From assembly GCA_014338405.1 (NCBI GenBank), contig JTDE01000273.1, positions 51,490-115,489 on the forward strand: a stretch of DNA of 64,000 bases, given 5' to 3'. The notes under the pieces were generated by a model. That model had not been told where the DNA came from. It did no database searches and saw nothing but the letters and a program-made list of their open reading frames with translations. The first letter of the stretch is position 1. Each line of letters opens with the position of its first letter. This stretch comes from Paragonimus skrjabini miyazakii. Taxonomy: Eukaryota; Platyhelminthes; Trematoda; Plagiorchiida; Troglotrematidae. Positions 37,368 through 47,524 of the stretch are shown here, piece by piece. Position numbers and translations under genes: made by a program.

Positions 37368-40030
37368 CTAAAATCGAAGTGATACGTGATTACATTAAAG
37401 AGGTAAAGTGCCGAGTGTTCTACAAACGAAGACTAACTACTGCATAGATAATAAAAGTAGTGTATTTGCTACAGAAAAATCTTGCGCCAACAGATCATCA
37501 CTGAAATGCAGATATTAGAAATCCAGTTTCCGAAACGGGCGCAACCTGTGAACCACAGCAATGTTTGAGTAGGCTGGACTAAAAAACACTGTGAAAGTTA
37601 AACCCTAGTTTTAAACATCAAGTAAATTACATTTGGTTTCCACAAATTCTGCCCAAGTAGTATGAGCACTTATTGTATTTGTCGTAAAATTACAAGGAAT
37701 GAAGGTTCTTCACTGGACTGAAGGGATACGTTACAAACTTGAGCAAGTTTTCGTGGGTTCGTCAACACTCTCTGTAGCCGCCTTCTGCTGAAAAATACGC
37801 ATCAACAAGTCTTTGTGATTTGGTGACCTCAATTATGTGACTTGCTCAACCGTTTATCTTACAAACTTGTTTGTGAAATACAATTAAAACGATCTTCTGT
37901 GGAACAGAGCTATACATATATGTATATAGCTATATATATAGCCATATATTTTATAAATAATCTCTGCAAATTTTGGCCTGTGATTTGTTTATGAATTTGA
38001 CGGTAATTTAGCATAGCTATCATCTGATTGGGTGATTATTCAGTATTGTTATTATATCACTAAACAATTATTTAAAAAATACTAACACCGAAGCACAGGG
38101 GAACAAAAGCATGCAGATACGTGATAAATAGCCAGTGGTTTAATGAAAAATGCTGGTACGCACGAAACTATCATGCTAGAATTGAAACACTTGGAACCAC
38201 TGAAAATGAGGCAAAACAAAAGTCAGTCGATGGTATACACAATTTTGTAAAAATAAAACATGGAGGATTTCTCAAGGGCATGTGAAAACACAGATTGGCG
38301 GTCTGTCCGTAGTCTTTTTCATGCGAAGGTTTGGATCTTTTGGATTAATGCAACAATCTGCTCAGATGATGCAAACATCTATCGCACATAAAATAAACTG
38401 TGACATAGTTCCGATAGAAGAATGAAGTCATTTCCCTTTCAGTTTGGGTATTCTAGTTAATCTAAGTATGAAAATAGCGTTCGAGATTAGACTTTAGGGG
38501 TTGTCATTTCTGAGACCAGATTTGGCATGCAGTCCTTAATCTGGGAGAAAAAGTTAATTATTTGTAAAAACCGGAATTATTCACGTAAACGTTTCAAAAT
38601 GTCTAGATTGCGTTCACTCGGTGATACGCGTAGAGTTGTCCAATCTATTACAACTTCATTGGAGAATTAGTTCAAGTTACGAATAACCTTCCGATGGGAT
38701 AACGTGAATCTCAGTAGGCACTTGCTTCAGGTTTATCTAGGTTACTCTAGTGTCTCCTTAGTTGGCATAGTATAATCAGCCTAAATAACGCACTGTCTTA
38801 TAAGCCTGAACGCGTTTGCCTAATTTGAAAAGTTTCTGTCACAAATCTTCTACCTGGGATGTTCAGCTCTCTTATTCGATAATCGGTATTCGTAAGGCAT
38901 ATCCCCAAAACCACACAATAGACTGGAGAAATTGATAGAACCCTTTACCAAATATTTCACATCCTTCACTTAATTGTGATTCCAGTCTATACCTATGCAT
39001 TCTAAGGAGAATCTAACATTTGCGCTGTATAATGATAGAAACAGCTATGTTTTCTTAGCAGTGACCGGTTTCCATGGTTCAGCACAGTACCACATTTGCG
39101 GTCTTGAGGGCTTTCAGACAATGTGGCGATATCATACGCCGATGTATAAAATGATTTCCAAAGTGTCTTATCTGAACTACAGGTCCAACAATCGGACAGA
39201 AGTTGTTATTTACTAGAAAGCAAGGAATGCCAGCTTCTTCGTCCGTTTAATATTAAATTTATATTTGTTAATCCTTCGTTCTCTGAACTAGATTGTCCAA
39301 TTCCTTCTGGATTAAGACCGTATTCCGAGGCCCAATTATCCTCACTTCATCCGAAAACACGGAGGGTGAGAATGTCAGGGTTGCTACCAGGTAATTACTA
39401 GGCATTAGAAAGTGCATCCAGTCGAGAGCCAAGCCTTCGGGAATTCCGCTAGAGATCTATGTTAGGTCAGGGGCATTCCTTGTACTGCTATGTAAAACTG
39501 ACATTCCTTTAAAGGGGTTTCAAACATCTCAAAAGCTACTTTTTCATTTCACATCCCTCCATCTTTTAGGGAGGTTATTGGTGACTGACCAGTCCAAAAG
39601 TTTGCTTAAAGTATAGACAATATGTATCGACTAGCTGATTATCAGCAATTCGGTCACTACTTCCATCAGAATGCACGATAAATCTATCGTACACAACATC
39701 CTTCTGGCAAAGTCGTACTGTCTAGTAGGCAGTGGTTTGTCCTTGATGACAGGGAACATTATCGTAACATAATCCTCCGGCACCCGAGGTGAGGCTAACT
39801 AGCTTACAGTTAACAGCATCTTCTGTACTCTCGCTTTTATAACGGGGCACTTTTCGCCAAGTCTAATCCATTTGTTGGGTCGCTGGAAAAAGGGAATCAG
39901 TGAAGCCGCCAACAAAACAAAAAATGGTGAGTAGTCGAGGATTTAGTTGATTCCAAGTTGAACATCAACCACAATTGATCCCAGCTGTCGCATTTTCATA
40001 GACTTTCCAATCAGCTCCTCTCAAAAAGAA

Positions 40031-40078
40031 GCACTAGACTCGAGTTTCGCTCTCATTAGAGCAGCTCGTCAGTAGTGT
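40031..40078 (-). ncRNA. Hammerhead ribozyme, intact core (copy h, minus)
   Basis: On the minus strand: stem I ACACTA/TAGTGC (five pairs plus one mismatch), core CTGACGA, stem II GCT(G)CTC-TAAT-GAG-AGC with one bulged G, GAAA, stem III formed by ACTCGAGT, and cleavage triplet GTC before TAGTGC. Stem III is either two pairs with a UCGA loop or an 8-nt palindrome that could pair between two ribozymes. All core residues of a type I hammerhead are present. It is in the sense orientation of gene B's intron. Confidence 0.82.
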
Positions 40079-40303
40079 ATATCAACGCCACTGCCGAGAC
40101 TTGAACCACGGACACGCTGTTCATGAGACAAACGTGTTTCGAGACGATCGGACAACCTGATCATTACTCGTAAGCGAAAGTGGCGGAGCGTTCACATACG
40201 ATAATTCGGTCGTACCTAACGTGAGGTCAATGACGCAGCGGTAAACACGGTTGCCTCATGAACAGCTTGGCCGTAGTCCTAGTCCCGGCAATGGCGAGGA
40301 TAT

Positions 40304-40348
40304 GCACTACTGACGAGCTCTAGTGAGAGCGAAACTTGAATTTAACGC
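40304..40348 (+). ncRNA. Hammerhead ribozyme, degraded 3' side (copy h, plus)
   Basis: GCACTA, CTGACGA, stem II GCTCT-AGTG-AGAGC and GAAA are perfect. The 3' side reads CTTGAATTTAACGC instead of CTCGAGTCTAGTGC. That gives an ATT triplet and mismatched stem I, so activity is doubtful. Confidence 0.65.
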
Positions 40349-40769
40349 TTCTTTCCGAAAGGGGCCGACTAGAAAGTCTATGGGAATGCGACAGCTACGA
40401 TCAATTGTGGGTGATTTTCAACTTGAAAACAGATAATGGTTTCGGGATATTTGGTCAACTTTTATTTGGACTCTCCTTCTTTCTATAGACTAATTTGGTA
40501 ACCTTCTCCTATACCTCTGTCGGTATAAGCATAACATCAGGTGGTGTTGCACCCGTCCGTCCGGATGATGGTACTAGGTTTCTCTACCCATATACGGTGC
40601 CTTTCCATTGGAGGACCACCGAGTAAATAATGCAGCTTCCTTCTCAAGGTGCCAGCTAGACAGCTCAGATCACCTTTACATTATCGACGATATTGTAGGT
40701 GTAGAGTTTGATTATGTATAACTATACTAAGTGTACGGTCCATCTGTGTTGCGTTCCTGTATGTGCATG

Positions 40770-40792
40770 CACACACACACACACACACACAA
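40770..40792 (+). repeat. (CA)n microsatellite
   Basis: About eleven uninterrupted CA units followed by AATAACACAC, in the long intron of gene B. Confidence 0.95.
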
Positions 40793-43354
40793 TAACACAC
40801 TCACGGGAACCTTCCCGTTTCACAGCTGCCAGCTGCGAAGTTCATGTGCGCACTCTGGCTAGCTTGCCCAGACATGCTTTGTCCTGCTCTAATTGGCTTG
40901 TTATTGATTCATCGATCCGTTCGCTGTAAACTCCGTTCTTTTTTAAACTTAATTCACTTTTCATGCTGGCTTAGTCAGGATACACAAGGTTCTTCCTACG
41001 TCTCTTCAATTCTCACTTCAGCGCATACTGCAGACATAACACTTAACATTTGAGCTAGTTTTCTCTCTATTTACTAACTGTTCTTCATGCCTCATCCAGC
41101 CTTCATTCAGAAAGCTTCGTCTGTAGCCTGCAAGTACTGCGACCATATTTTGTGTCTATAAGCCATATGTAGATTTTTCGAAGCTTTACCCGTCCACCCA
41201 TTCGTCTCTGTGAGTTTATTGGTTCACCAGAATTGATATTCCTTTCTGCGTACCGTCCTACGTGGAACAAACTTATTTGTTAACTATTAACACAGTATTT
41301 CTAAATTATCATTACACATCTATAGTTAGGTGATCAAACTTTCAACCCAGCTATCTACCTTTTTGTAGCACCATCGAAATTTTTATGATGTTTGGTATTC
41401 ACGAAGGTTCATGCTGATGCAAAGGAGACTGTGGTGACAATTTCTAGCACTCTCTGGGTAAAGTATACGTGATTGTTTAGTGGCAGTGTTTCTTTTTTAG
41501 AGGGAAAGTCTTTTGGCCTGATGGAATAAGATGTGTGCTACTGAAAGACTTTCCCCTGTGGCTTATTACCATATCTAGACATTAGTCCTACAGTTATGAA
41601 TCTGAAGCAAACAGAAATAGTAACTGCAAACTTTCCGGAATAAATCTAGGGTCAAACTAATAGCCGTTACATTATCCGCCGTTTGGTTTCGTGCAGCAGG
41701 TTACCTACAAGCTAACTGGGATATTTTCAAGGTTCCTGGTCTTAATAACAGCAACTCAGGAAACCTGCACTAGCGGAACAGTCGTACAATCACTACCTAA
41801 TCTGGGTTTAGAAACTATGTACAAGGAGAAATATGATAAAGAAGCCTATATTTCAGAGGATGTCATTCGTTTGATTTATCATTTAAGGAACGTCTAGTGG
41901 AATGGCCAGATGTGGTTTGCACCTTCCGGCCATTTCAGTTGAAGAACTTTTCAGCTACAATTGCGTCACTTATGTCAGTAAGTTCAGGTGTCCAGATATA
42001 ATGAGCCCAGTTTTGATTTCTTCAAGCTAGGTCTAAGGCAATCCCTGCCGAGACCCACCCGGAAAAGTGTGTTCCTAGATTTTTCTAATCAACTGAACAG
42101 CGATTGTGCCGAGGTTGAGCGGATTTTGGCAGGTCTAGTCAAAGTATCATGATTGCTCACCAATGGTGAAATGTACTTTGGTGATCCACCCCACAGTCAG
42201 CGCTTTAATGAATTAGTTTTAATCTAACAAACTTAGATGTCATATTGTCCTTTCCTTGGGAGACTAGATCGACCTCAATCCTAAAAATTGTTTTATAAGC
42301 GATGCTGTGATGTTTGTTTCCTGAAAAAAGGCACATGGTTAAAAACATTTGATTAACTTATAGATGTGTAACTTGGACGGAAATAGTTCCTCTTGGGGAT
42401 TTCACTCCAGGGAGGCACTGTACCGAGTCTCTTGTTACTTCAAGGAAATACAACTAGTACTCGTTATGATTTATTTCATTATATAATACGTTTCACACTA
42501 AAAAGCAGTCTCTTTTTGTATAAGGATAACGCACTATGGGATTACTGTAAAGGCTGCCCGGACGCCTCGGTAAAATTAACTATTTCAATGAGGCTGACCA
42601 TCAGTTTACTAAAAAATACTGGAATAGAATTTGAGCAAGTCTCGAACATGGCGGCCTGTTTAAACTTAGATACTACTCGAGATTGTTATCTGCCCTCACA
42701 TTCATTTGTGACGTGCCCGCGGCTGACGATTATTCACTGAATGCACCAGCTCATTCTTTGACTAAAATTCCCATCAACGGACGTCATGCGATGTAGTTTG
42801 CGACTCGTTGTTCCCTAGTTGATGGCACTCTAATACTCGGGCATTATCTGTCTGACGTTGTCTAAGATTTTGTGGTATACCAGTCCGATGGACTGAGTGA
42901 AAATGCTAGGCAAGAATCGAGATAGAAAATCTTGATCGGCTATATGAATGGTCTTCAGACAAAGGCGGACGATGATTTTTCTTGAGATCAGACATAGGTG
43001 GTGGACTTTGCCCAATCTTACAATAACATTTGCTGCGGTCAAAGACTGATTTACGTTCGTCCGCGCAGACGAGAATGAGCACTTTTGAAAGCAGTTTCTA
43101 GTACTTTGTGATGTGACGGCCTAAAGCTCAATGGCAACATATAATTTTTATCCTTTTCCTGTTTCACATACTGTGTTAAGCACGCCAGTTGATCGCCTAC
43201 AAAATTCAGCTGCAAGCATATCAATCCTCCAAAGAATCGTCAAACCTATCCAGTGATTCTATTTGACTAGGGGATAATCAGACATGACGAAATCGGTGAT
43301 AAAACGGTGGATCCGTTTAGAAGGAATTAGCGCTCTAACCATTCTTAAGCTTAC

Positions 43355-44070
43355 CTAAGGCTGAGTTATCTCGCTCCAGATAGGTTCCTGGAGGTTGACT
43401 TTTGTGGCTGGTGTAGTGCCTTAGAGATAACGCAGACTTCTTGCCATGCATTTCATTCAAACTGGACAGAGGAACTCTGGAGGGGGATTGGTAGTCCATT
43501 TGGTTAGGCGTATGAACTTGGAGGCTGACAAACTCGCCTCTCTGCTCCTCGCCTGTATGTTCTGAACACTCAAACAGTCTGTCAGAATGCTGTCCCCGTT
43601 TGGTCGTGTCGAAATTTGGTTCACATGGGTTTCGTGAGGAATTACTGGACTCATAACTCCAGGCACACCGATTTACACTGGTACAGTCATCGTCCTTCTT
43701 TCTTTCGCCGGAGGGGTAGGTTAAATCTCTGCTGGCCAACAAATTTGGTGGAGAACCGTAGTGTGAGGAGAGAACAGCTGGATCCGCTTCATAACTAATC
43801 CCACTTCTGGTAGTGGATTCAGAGTGGGATAATACTCTTTTGTAAGTGTCATCCTCCGAACTTCCAGTGGCTTTCACCATGCGTTCACGACCCGTCAGTT
43901 TTGTGTTGTTGCCACTGTTATTGTTACTGCTGCTACTGTTGTTACTATCGTATGCACCGCCTGATCCTGGACCCAGGTTACCACCACTAGTAGATATAAG
44001 TCCAGCTGCAACTGGATGAATTGCTGCAGCAGCGACCAAACTGGCAGGCCAAAATCGATTGTTGGAGGGC
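43355..44070 (-). CDS. PKNOX (prep): Gene B PREP/PKNOX-type, RFWP and linker exon
   Basis: Next exon of gene B after a 171-nt intron (44241-44071). The acceptor TTTGAAG precedes G|CCC. The one leading base completes the AG left by the previous exon, giving KKKKAATSRPSNNRFWPAS across the join. RFWP a short distance after a basic run is diagnostic of PKNOX proteins, where it reads QRFWPDS. The remaining about 230 residues are low-complexity (an Asn/Ser run near 43910-43950) and otherwise unlike vertebrate PKNOX. The exon ends TTAG|GTAAGC in phase 1, which the acceptor at 37367 matches. There is no in-frame ATG where a shorter frame might be called; at 44039 the codon is TTG, so this is an internal exon. 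Confidence 0.88.
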
Positions 44071-44241
44071 CTTCAAAGAAAGTAAACAACGGCGGAAAAC
44101 GTAAAGGTGAACATTCATAAATCTGACTGCCACATGGTCCACTTATATTTTTTTTAAATTAAGCGTGGGTTTTAACAGCCATTAGATAGCTATTATTTAG
44201 ATGCAAAAATAGCAGGCTACAAGACCTTTGTGTCAACTAAC

Positions 44242-44513
44242 CTGCTGGTTGCCGCTTTTTTCTTCTTGTTGATTACATGTGTATCTGTTGCAGAGCTCAA
44301 ACCATCGTTCGAGTTTCCAGTAGTTCCGTCTGCATTCCCGTCGCCACTGGAGCAATGGTTGGTGCTACCTCCCAGTGGAATGAAATTGGAAGCGTCCAGC
44401 ATTGGTTGTAGTATCCGGCGTCGAGCGTTTATGAACCAGTTGTTAACTTGCAGCAGCGTTAAATTTGTCTGGTTCGCAATTTGTCGCTTTTCATCTTCCG
44501 TCGGGTAGGGATG
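44242..44513 (-). CDS. PKNOX (prep): Gene B PREP/PKNOX-type TALE homeobox, homeodomain exon
   Basis: Minus-strand exon following acceptor TTTGTAG and ending at donor CAG|GTTAGT in phase 2. It opens with HPYPTEDEKRQIANQTNLT and continues with LLQVNNWFINARRRILQPML. PYP is the three-residue TALE loop. Trp48, Phe49, Ile50, Asn51, Ala52, Arg53 and Arg54 are the recognition helix. TEDEKRQIA and ILQPMLD match the PREP/PKNOX subfamily better than MEIS, which has SEEQKKQLA and IVQPMID. A Ser/Gly/Asn linker and a KKKK run follow. Proteins of this family bind DNA as heterodimers with PBX, and the planarian ortholog (Smed-prep) acts in anterior patterning. Homeodomain residues before about position 22 must be on an upstream exon, above 44513 on this strand. 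I scanned for it and did not find it. A plus-strand frame at 44230-44508 is a shadow. Confidence 0.93.
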
Positions 44514-45171
44514 CTACAAATGAAAAATGATTTTGGAAGAAACTAGTGAAATTTTTCCTTTGGTTTTTCATTCTGATCACAAATACTTCCATTCACTTAG
44601 CACTACCGTTTGAGATTTTCTGCTTAGCTTAACCGTGTGAGATAGTTCTTCTTCGTAAACATGACAGCATACCGTCATTTCCCATATGTCATCTCAACAG
44701 GGAACACCAGTCATTTTCATTTTGTTGGTATTTAGTTTAAATGTTGCACTACTAACAAATGCCTAGTAGACCAATAAACCTGTTGATCTCCGAAAACCGC
44801 GCCATTTGGTTATCGACATCCATAGGCATTTCGATTAAAATTATTCAAACAATGACTTTACCCTGAGTTGTTTTAACATGGGGTTAGAGCATTCAGAGAG
44901 TAATACACGTTTCCTTTCCTGTCAAAGTGGTAGTCAACGCTACAGCTATCTGAATAACAATAGTAAGCAAAATAATGAATAACCAAAGGAAATTCTTATA
45001 AAATCAGCGAATGAGCTTTGGTTTCTGAACGTTTAGTGAGTAATAGTTGCGACTACTTACTAAACTCACGTAAATACACATGCGACCGAAGACAATCCAA
45101 GTTGAAGCTCGAAAATACCGCAAATATAACTCACATTTTCTTGTTTACATGTTAAAACGGGTTTTTAATAT
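44514..45171. other. Gene B upstream intronic sequence, nothing recognised
   Basis: Minus-strand sequence upstream of the PREP homeodomain exon, so presumably intron. I looked for an exon encoding the missing first helix (a WLF-HIG type motif) on the minus strand and did not see one. Confidence 0.4.
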
Positions 45172-45431
45172 CAATTTGAACATCACCCACAATTGATCGC
45201 AGCTGTCGCATCCCCATAGACTTNNNNNNNNNNNNNNNNNNNNNNNNNNNNNNNNNNNNNNNNNNNNNNNNNNNNNNNNNNNNNNNNNNNNNNNNNNNNN
45301 NNNNNNNNNNNNNNNNNNNNNNNNNNNNTTCATGAGGCAACCGTGCTTACCACTGTGCCATTGACCTCACGTTGGACGCGACCGAATTATCATATGAGAA
45401 CGCTCAACCGCTTTCGTTTGTGAGTAATGGT
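45172..45431 (-). repeat. Family 1 copy i, interrupted by a gap
   Basis: Minus copy running from the tail (TTTGAACATCACCCACAATT) to the N gap, and after it from TTCATGAGGCAACCGTG through the A box complement and head to GTGAGTAATGG. The gap replaces the ribozyme and B box. It has no inverted partner. Confidence 0.85.
45224..45328. other. Assembly gap (105 N)
   Basis: Run of N that replaces the hammerhead and B-box segment of family 1 copy i. Complete copies have about 115 nt between the same flanking bases. Confidence 0.97.
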
Positions 45432-46783
45432 TTTTAATAGATATGTTTTCAACAAATACTTTGATACAGCCATCTTAGTGAAAACTAAGATGCAGATTAT
45501 TGTACTTGATAGAATGAGATCAGACACGAATAAGCGTGTGATAGGAAATGATCCACTAATGCTTCTGCAAACGCTGTAAACGACATCAGTCGGAATAGAG
45601 GCTAGGTAACTTGGGTACAGTCATAGTCCGGTAATAAACCTGGGAGTGTGAGCCGGTGATCAGTTAATCTACAATGCGTATGTAGACCAATAAGTTCACA
45701 TAAACAACTTTTAATTCTCTGGATATTTATGTATTCATCGGTCAAGTCTTCACATGCATTTTCAATAATCCCATTCGGGTTGCTTTCTGGGAGATATTTT
45801 GTCACTACAAATATGTGTATGCTCATAGAAAAGTACAATCGATTCCAGAATTCATACCACAACCAGTATTGTACTGTTGCATGACGTCAATAACTAAATG
45901 TCATGTGTTCATTAGAACTAGACCTAGTTTATTAACAAAAGACGTCAAATGGTAAATCTTTTATAATATTCAATTGTCTAGCTTCATACATTCAGTACCA
46001 ATTTGTCCACATATTATAAACTAGTGACCTGTAGGCAGATGAGGATAAAGGGTTATTTTCTAGGTGGTCTGCTTATGGTTTCCATTGCCCTGTCATATCA
46101 GTGATTCAAATCTGTAGATCGTTTATTCACACAAAATCTACACTCATCAAGTGTGAACTGTCGGAGGGTTATATTACCAAATCTCGCCAATCACGTAGTC
46201 TGTTAATCACTAGGAACTTGACTCTAGAGTTAAAAATGATCTACAATGGACTGTCTCCATGTCTTTATTTCTATACATAAAATTATTCCTTGTGCACTAG
46301 ACATGCTGTTCAGGTGTACTGTTCGCACGGACTACTGAAATCGGCAGAAAATAAATTGCTGTCCCCAGTGGTTGGATTGACTTTCTAATCTACTAACCAC
46401 TGTTAACTATGGGCAGATTGATCACCGTTACGAAATATCCTATTCCTAAACTCACCGCTGTCCACCTTTGCACATCTCGCGATATTTGGGATTGAATTCG
46501 AAGATGAACAATCTACTAAGTGAAGACGAGTTGGTTCTTAAAACCTTAAAGTCCACAGTTCACAGCGACAACCCGATGTCGCTGTAGACTTATGGACGCG
46601 GTTCAGAGGTTTAGCAAGAAACTGTCACATCGGGCAGGATAGCTCAGATTGATAAAGTCGTGAATCCCACGAAAACTTTAGTTACATTCGAGCGTGGACC
46701 AAGCAAGCAGCTAAGTTTCACCCCCACTCTACACTGAGATTCTTGAGGTAGGGTAGTCAGCAAAATATATTAAACAAATACGT
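45432..46783. other. Presumed gene B intron or upstream sequence
   Basis: No supported exon. The minus frame 45602-45862 has no motif of the Meis/PREP domain that I would trust. A tRNA-like A-box string (GATAGCTCAGATTGATAAAG near 46638) has no convincing B box. Confidence 0.4.
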
Positions 46784-47081
46784 AGCAGTAGGGGATTTTG
46801 ATTTTCATATAGACTGAACATCACCCACAATTGATCGCAGCTGTAACATTCTCATAGACTTTCCAGTCAGCCCCTCTCGAAAAGAAGCACTAGACTCAAG
46901 TTTCGCTCTCACCAGAGCTCGTCAGTAGTGCACATCCTCGCCATTGCCGGGACTAGAACCACGGACACGCTGTTCATGAGGAAACCGTGTTTACCACTGC
47001 GCCATTGACCTCACGTTAGGCACGACCGAATTGTCATATGTGAACGCTCCGCCACTTTCGCTTGTGAGTAATGATCAGGGT
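46784..47081 (-). repeat. Family 1 copy j, minus arm
   Basis: Read on the minus strand: head (GATCATTACTCACAAGCG), A box TGGCGCAGTGG, B-box area, intact hammerhead (46887-46931), tail and the start of the link (AAAATCAAAATCCCCTACTG). Confidence 0.88.
46887..46931 (-). ncRNA. Hammerhead ribozyme, intact core (copy j, minus)
   Basis: Stem I GCACTA/TAGTGC with six Watson-Crick pairs, core CTGACGA, stem II GCTCT-GGTG-AGAGC with five pairs, GAAA, short stem III in ACTTGAGT, cleavage triplet GTC. The cleanest minimal version in the window. Confidence 0.85.
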
Positions 47082-47328
47082 GATGTTCAATATATACGAA
47101 AATTAAAATACCCAACTACTCATCAGTAATCAAAATGCCGCTCAACGAGTTAATGATTTCTGTGATTTCAACTTGGAGAGAAGTCTTAGTGGAAAGGCCA
47201 TCGACTGGAGTTAACAGACAGATACTATGTCTCCTCTCGAGGCGAACGGGCAACCTGACCACTACTCACGAGCGAAAGTGGTGGAGCGTTCACATATGAT
47301 AATTCGGTCGTGCCTAACGTGAGGTCAA

Positions 47329-47383
47329 TGGTGCAGTGGTAAACACGGTTGCCTCATGAACAGCGTGTCCGTGGTTCAAGTCC
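47329..47383 (+). promoter_or_regulatory. RNA polymerase III A and B boxes in copy j
   Basis: A box TGGTGCAGTGG at 47329-47339 and B box GGTTCAAGTCC at 47373-47383, with spacing as in a tRNA gene. The B box fits GGTTCRANNCC. These are the best preserved internal promoter elements of family 1 and would place the hammerhead about 65 nt into the transcript. Confidence 0.72.
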
Positions 47384-47401
47384 CGGCAGTGGCGATGATA
47401 T

Positions 47402-47449
47402 GCATTACTGACGAGCTGCTCTAATGAGAGCGAAACTCGAGTCTAGTGC
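47402..47449 (+). ncRNA. Hammerhead ribozyme, intact core (copy j, plus)
   Basis: Stem I GCATTA/TAGTGC (one U-G pair), core CTGACGA, stem II GCT(G)CTC-TAAT-GAG-AGC, GAAA, ACTCGAGT as stem III and cleavage triplet GTC. It lies downstream of good A and B boxes on the same strand. Confidence 0.85.
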
Positions 47450-47524
47450 TTCTTTTTGAGAGGGGCTGACTGGAAAGTCTATGAAAATGCGGCAGCTGGG
47501 ATCAATTGTGGTTGATGTTCAAAC

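Larger units (their letters stand above)
39958..40437. repeat. Family 1 copy h, head-to-head inverted pair
   Basis: The minus arm about 39958-40138 (tail GTTGAACATC, ribozyme, B-box area, CATGAGACAAACGTGTTT) joins at GTGTTTCGAGACGATCGG to a plus arm. The plus arm has head, A box TGACGCAGCGG, B-box area, ribozyme and tail, ending GATTTTCAACTTG near 40433. The pair is bounded by inverted copies of CAAGTTGAACATCACCC. It sits in the long intron of gene B. Confidence 0.88.
37368..43354 (-). other. Gene B long intron
   Basis: A 5,987-nt phase-1 intron of gene B. It carries the inverted ribozyme-repeat pair at 39958-40437, an AT-rich palindromic tract near 37911-37955 (TATATA runs) and a CA microsatellite at 40770. 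One intact hammerhead in this intron is on the minus strand, the sense strand of gene B. The remainder shows only unrecognised short frames. Confidence 0.78.
47085..47524 (+). repeat. Family 1 copy j, plus arm (one full period)
   Basis: Starts in the tail end (GGGTGATGTTCAA), continues through the link (ATACGAAAATTAAAATACCC), head, A box (47329-47339), B box (47373-47383) and intact hammerhead (47402-47449), and ends again in the tail (GTTGATGTTCAAA at about 47512-47524). One complete period of about 438 nt is therefore visible, starting and ending at the same point of the unit. Confidence 0.86.

Noticed and set aside
44230..44508. Plus 92-codon frame with a signal-peptide-like start
   Set aside because: It is the complement of the PREP homeodomain exon, whose protein match is unambiguous.
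45602..45862. Minus frame upstream of the PREP homeodomain exon, considered as a Meis/PREP-domain exon
   Set aside because: A faint likeness to the C-x-x-Y-I stretch of the Meis domain is not backed by neighbouring conserved residues or good splice sites.
46630..46700. tRNA-like string GATAGCTCAGATTGATAAAG
   Set aside because: A plausible A box, but no B box at the right distance and no match to the other SINE copies.
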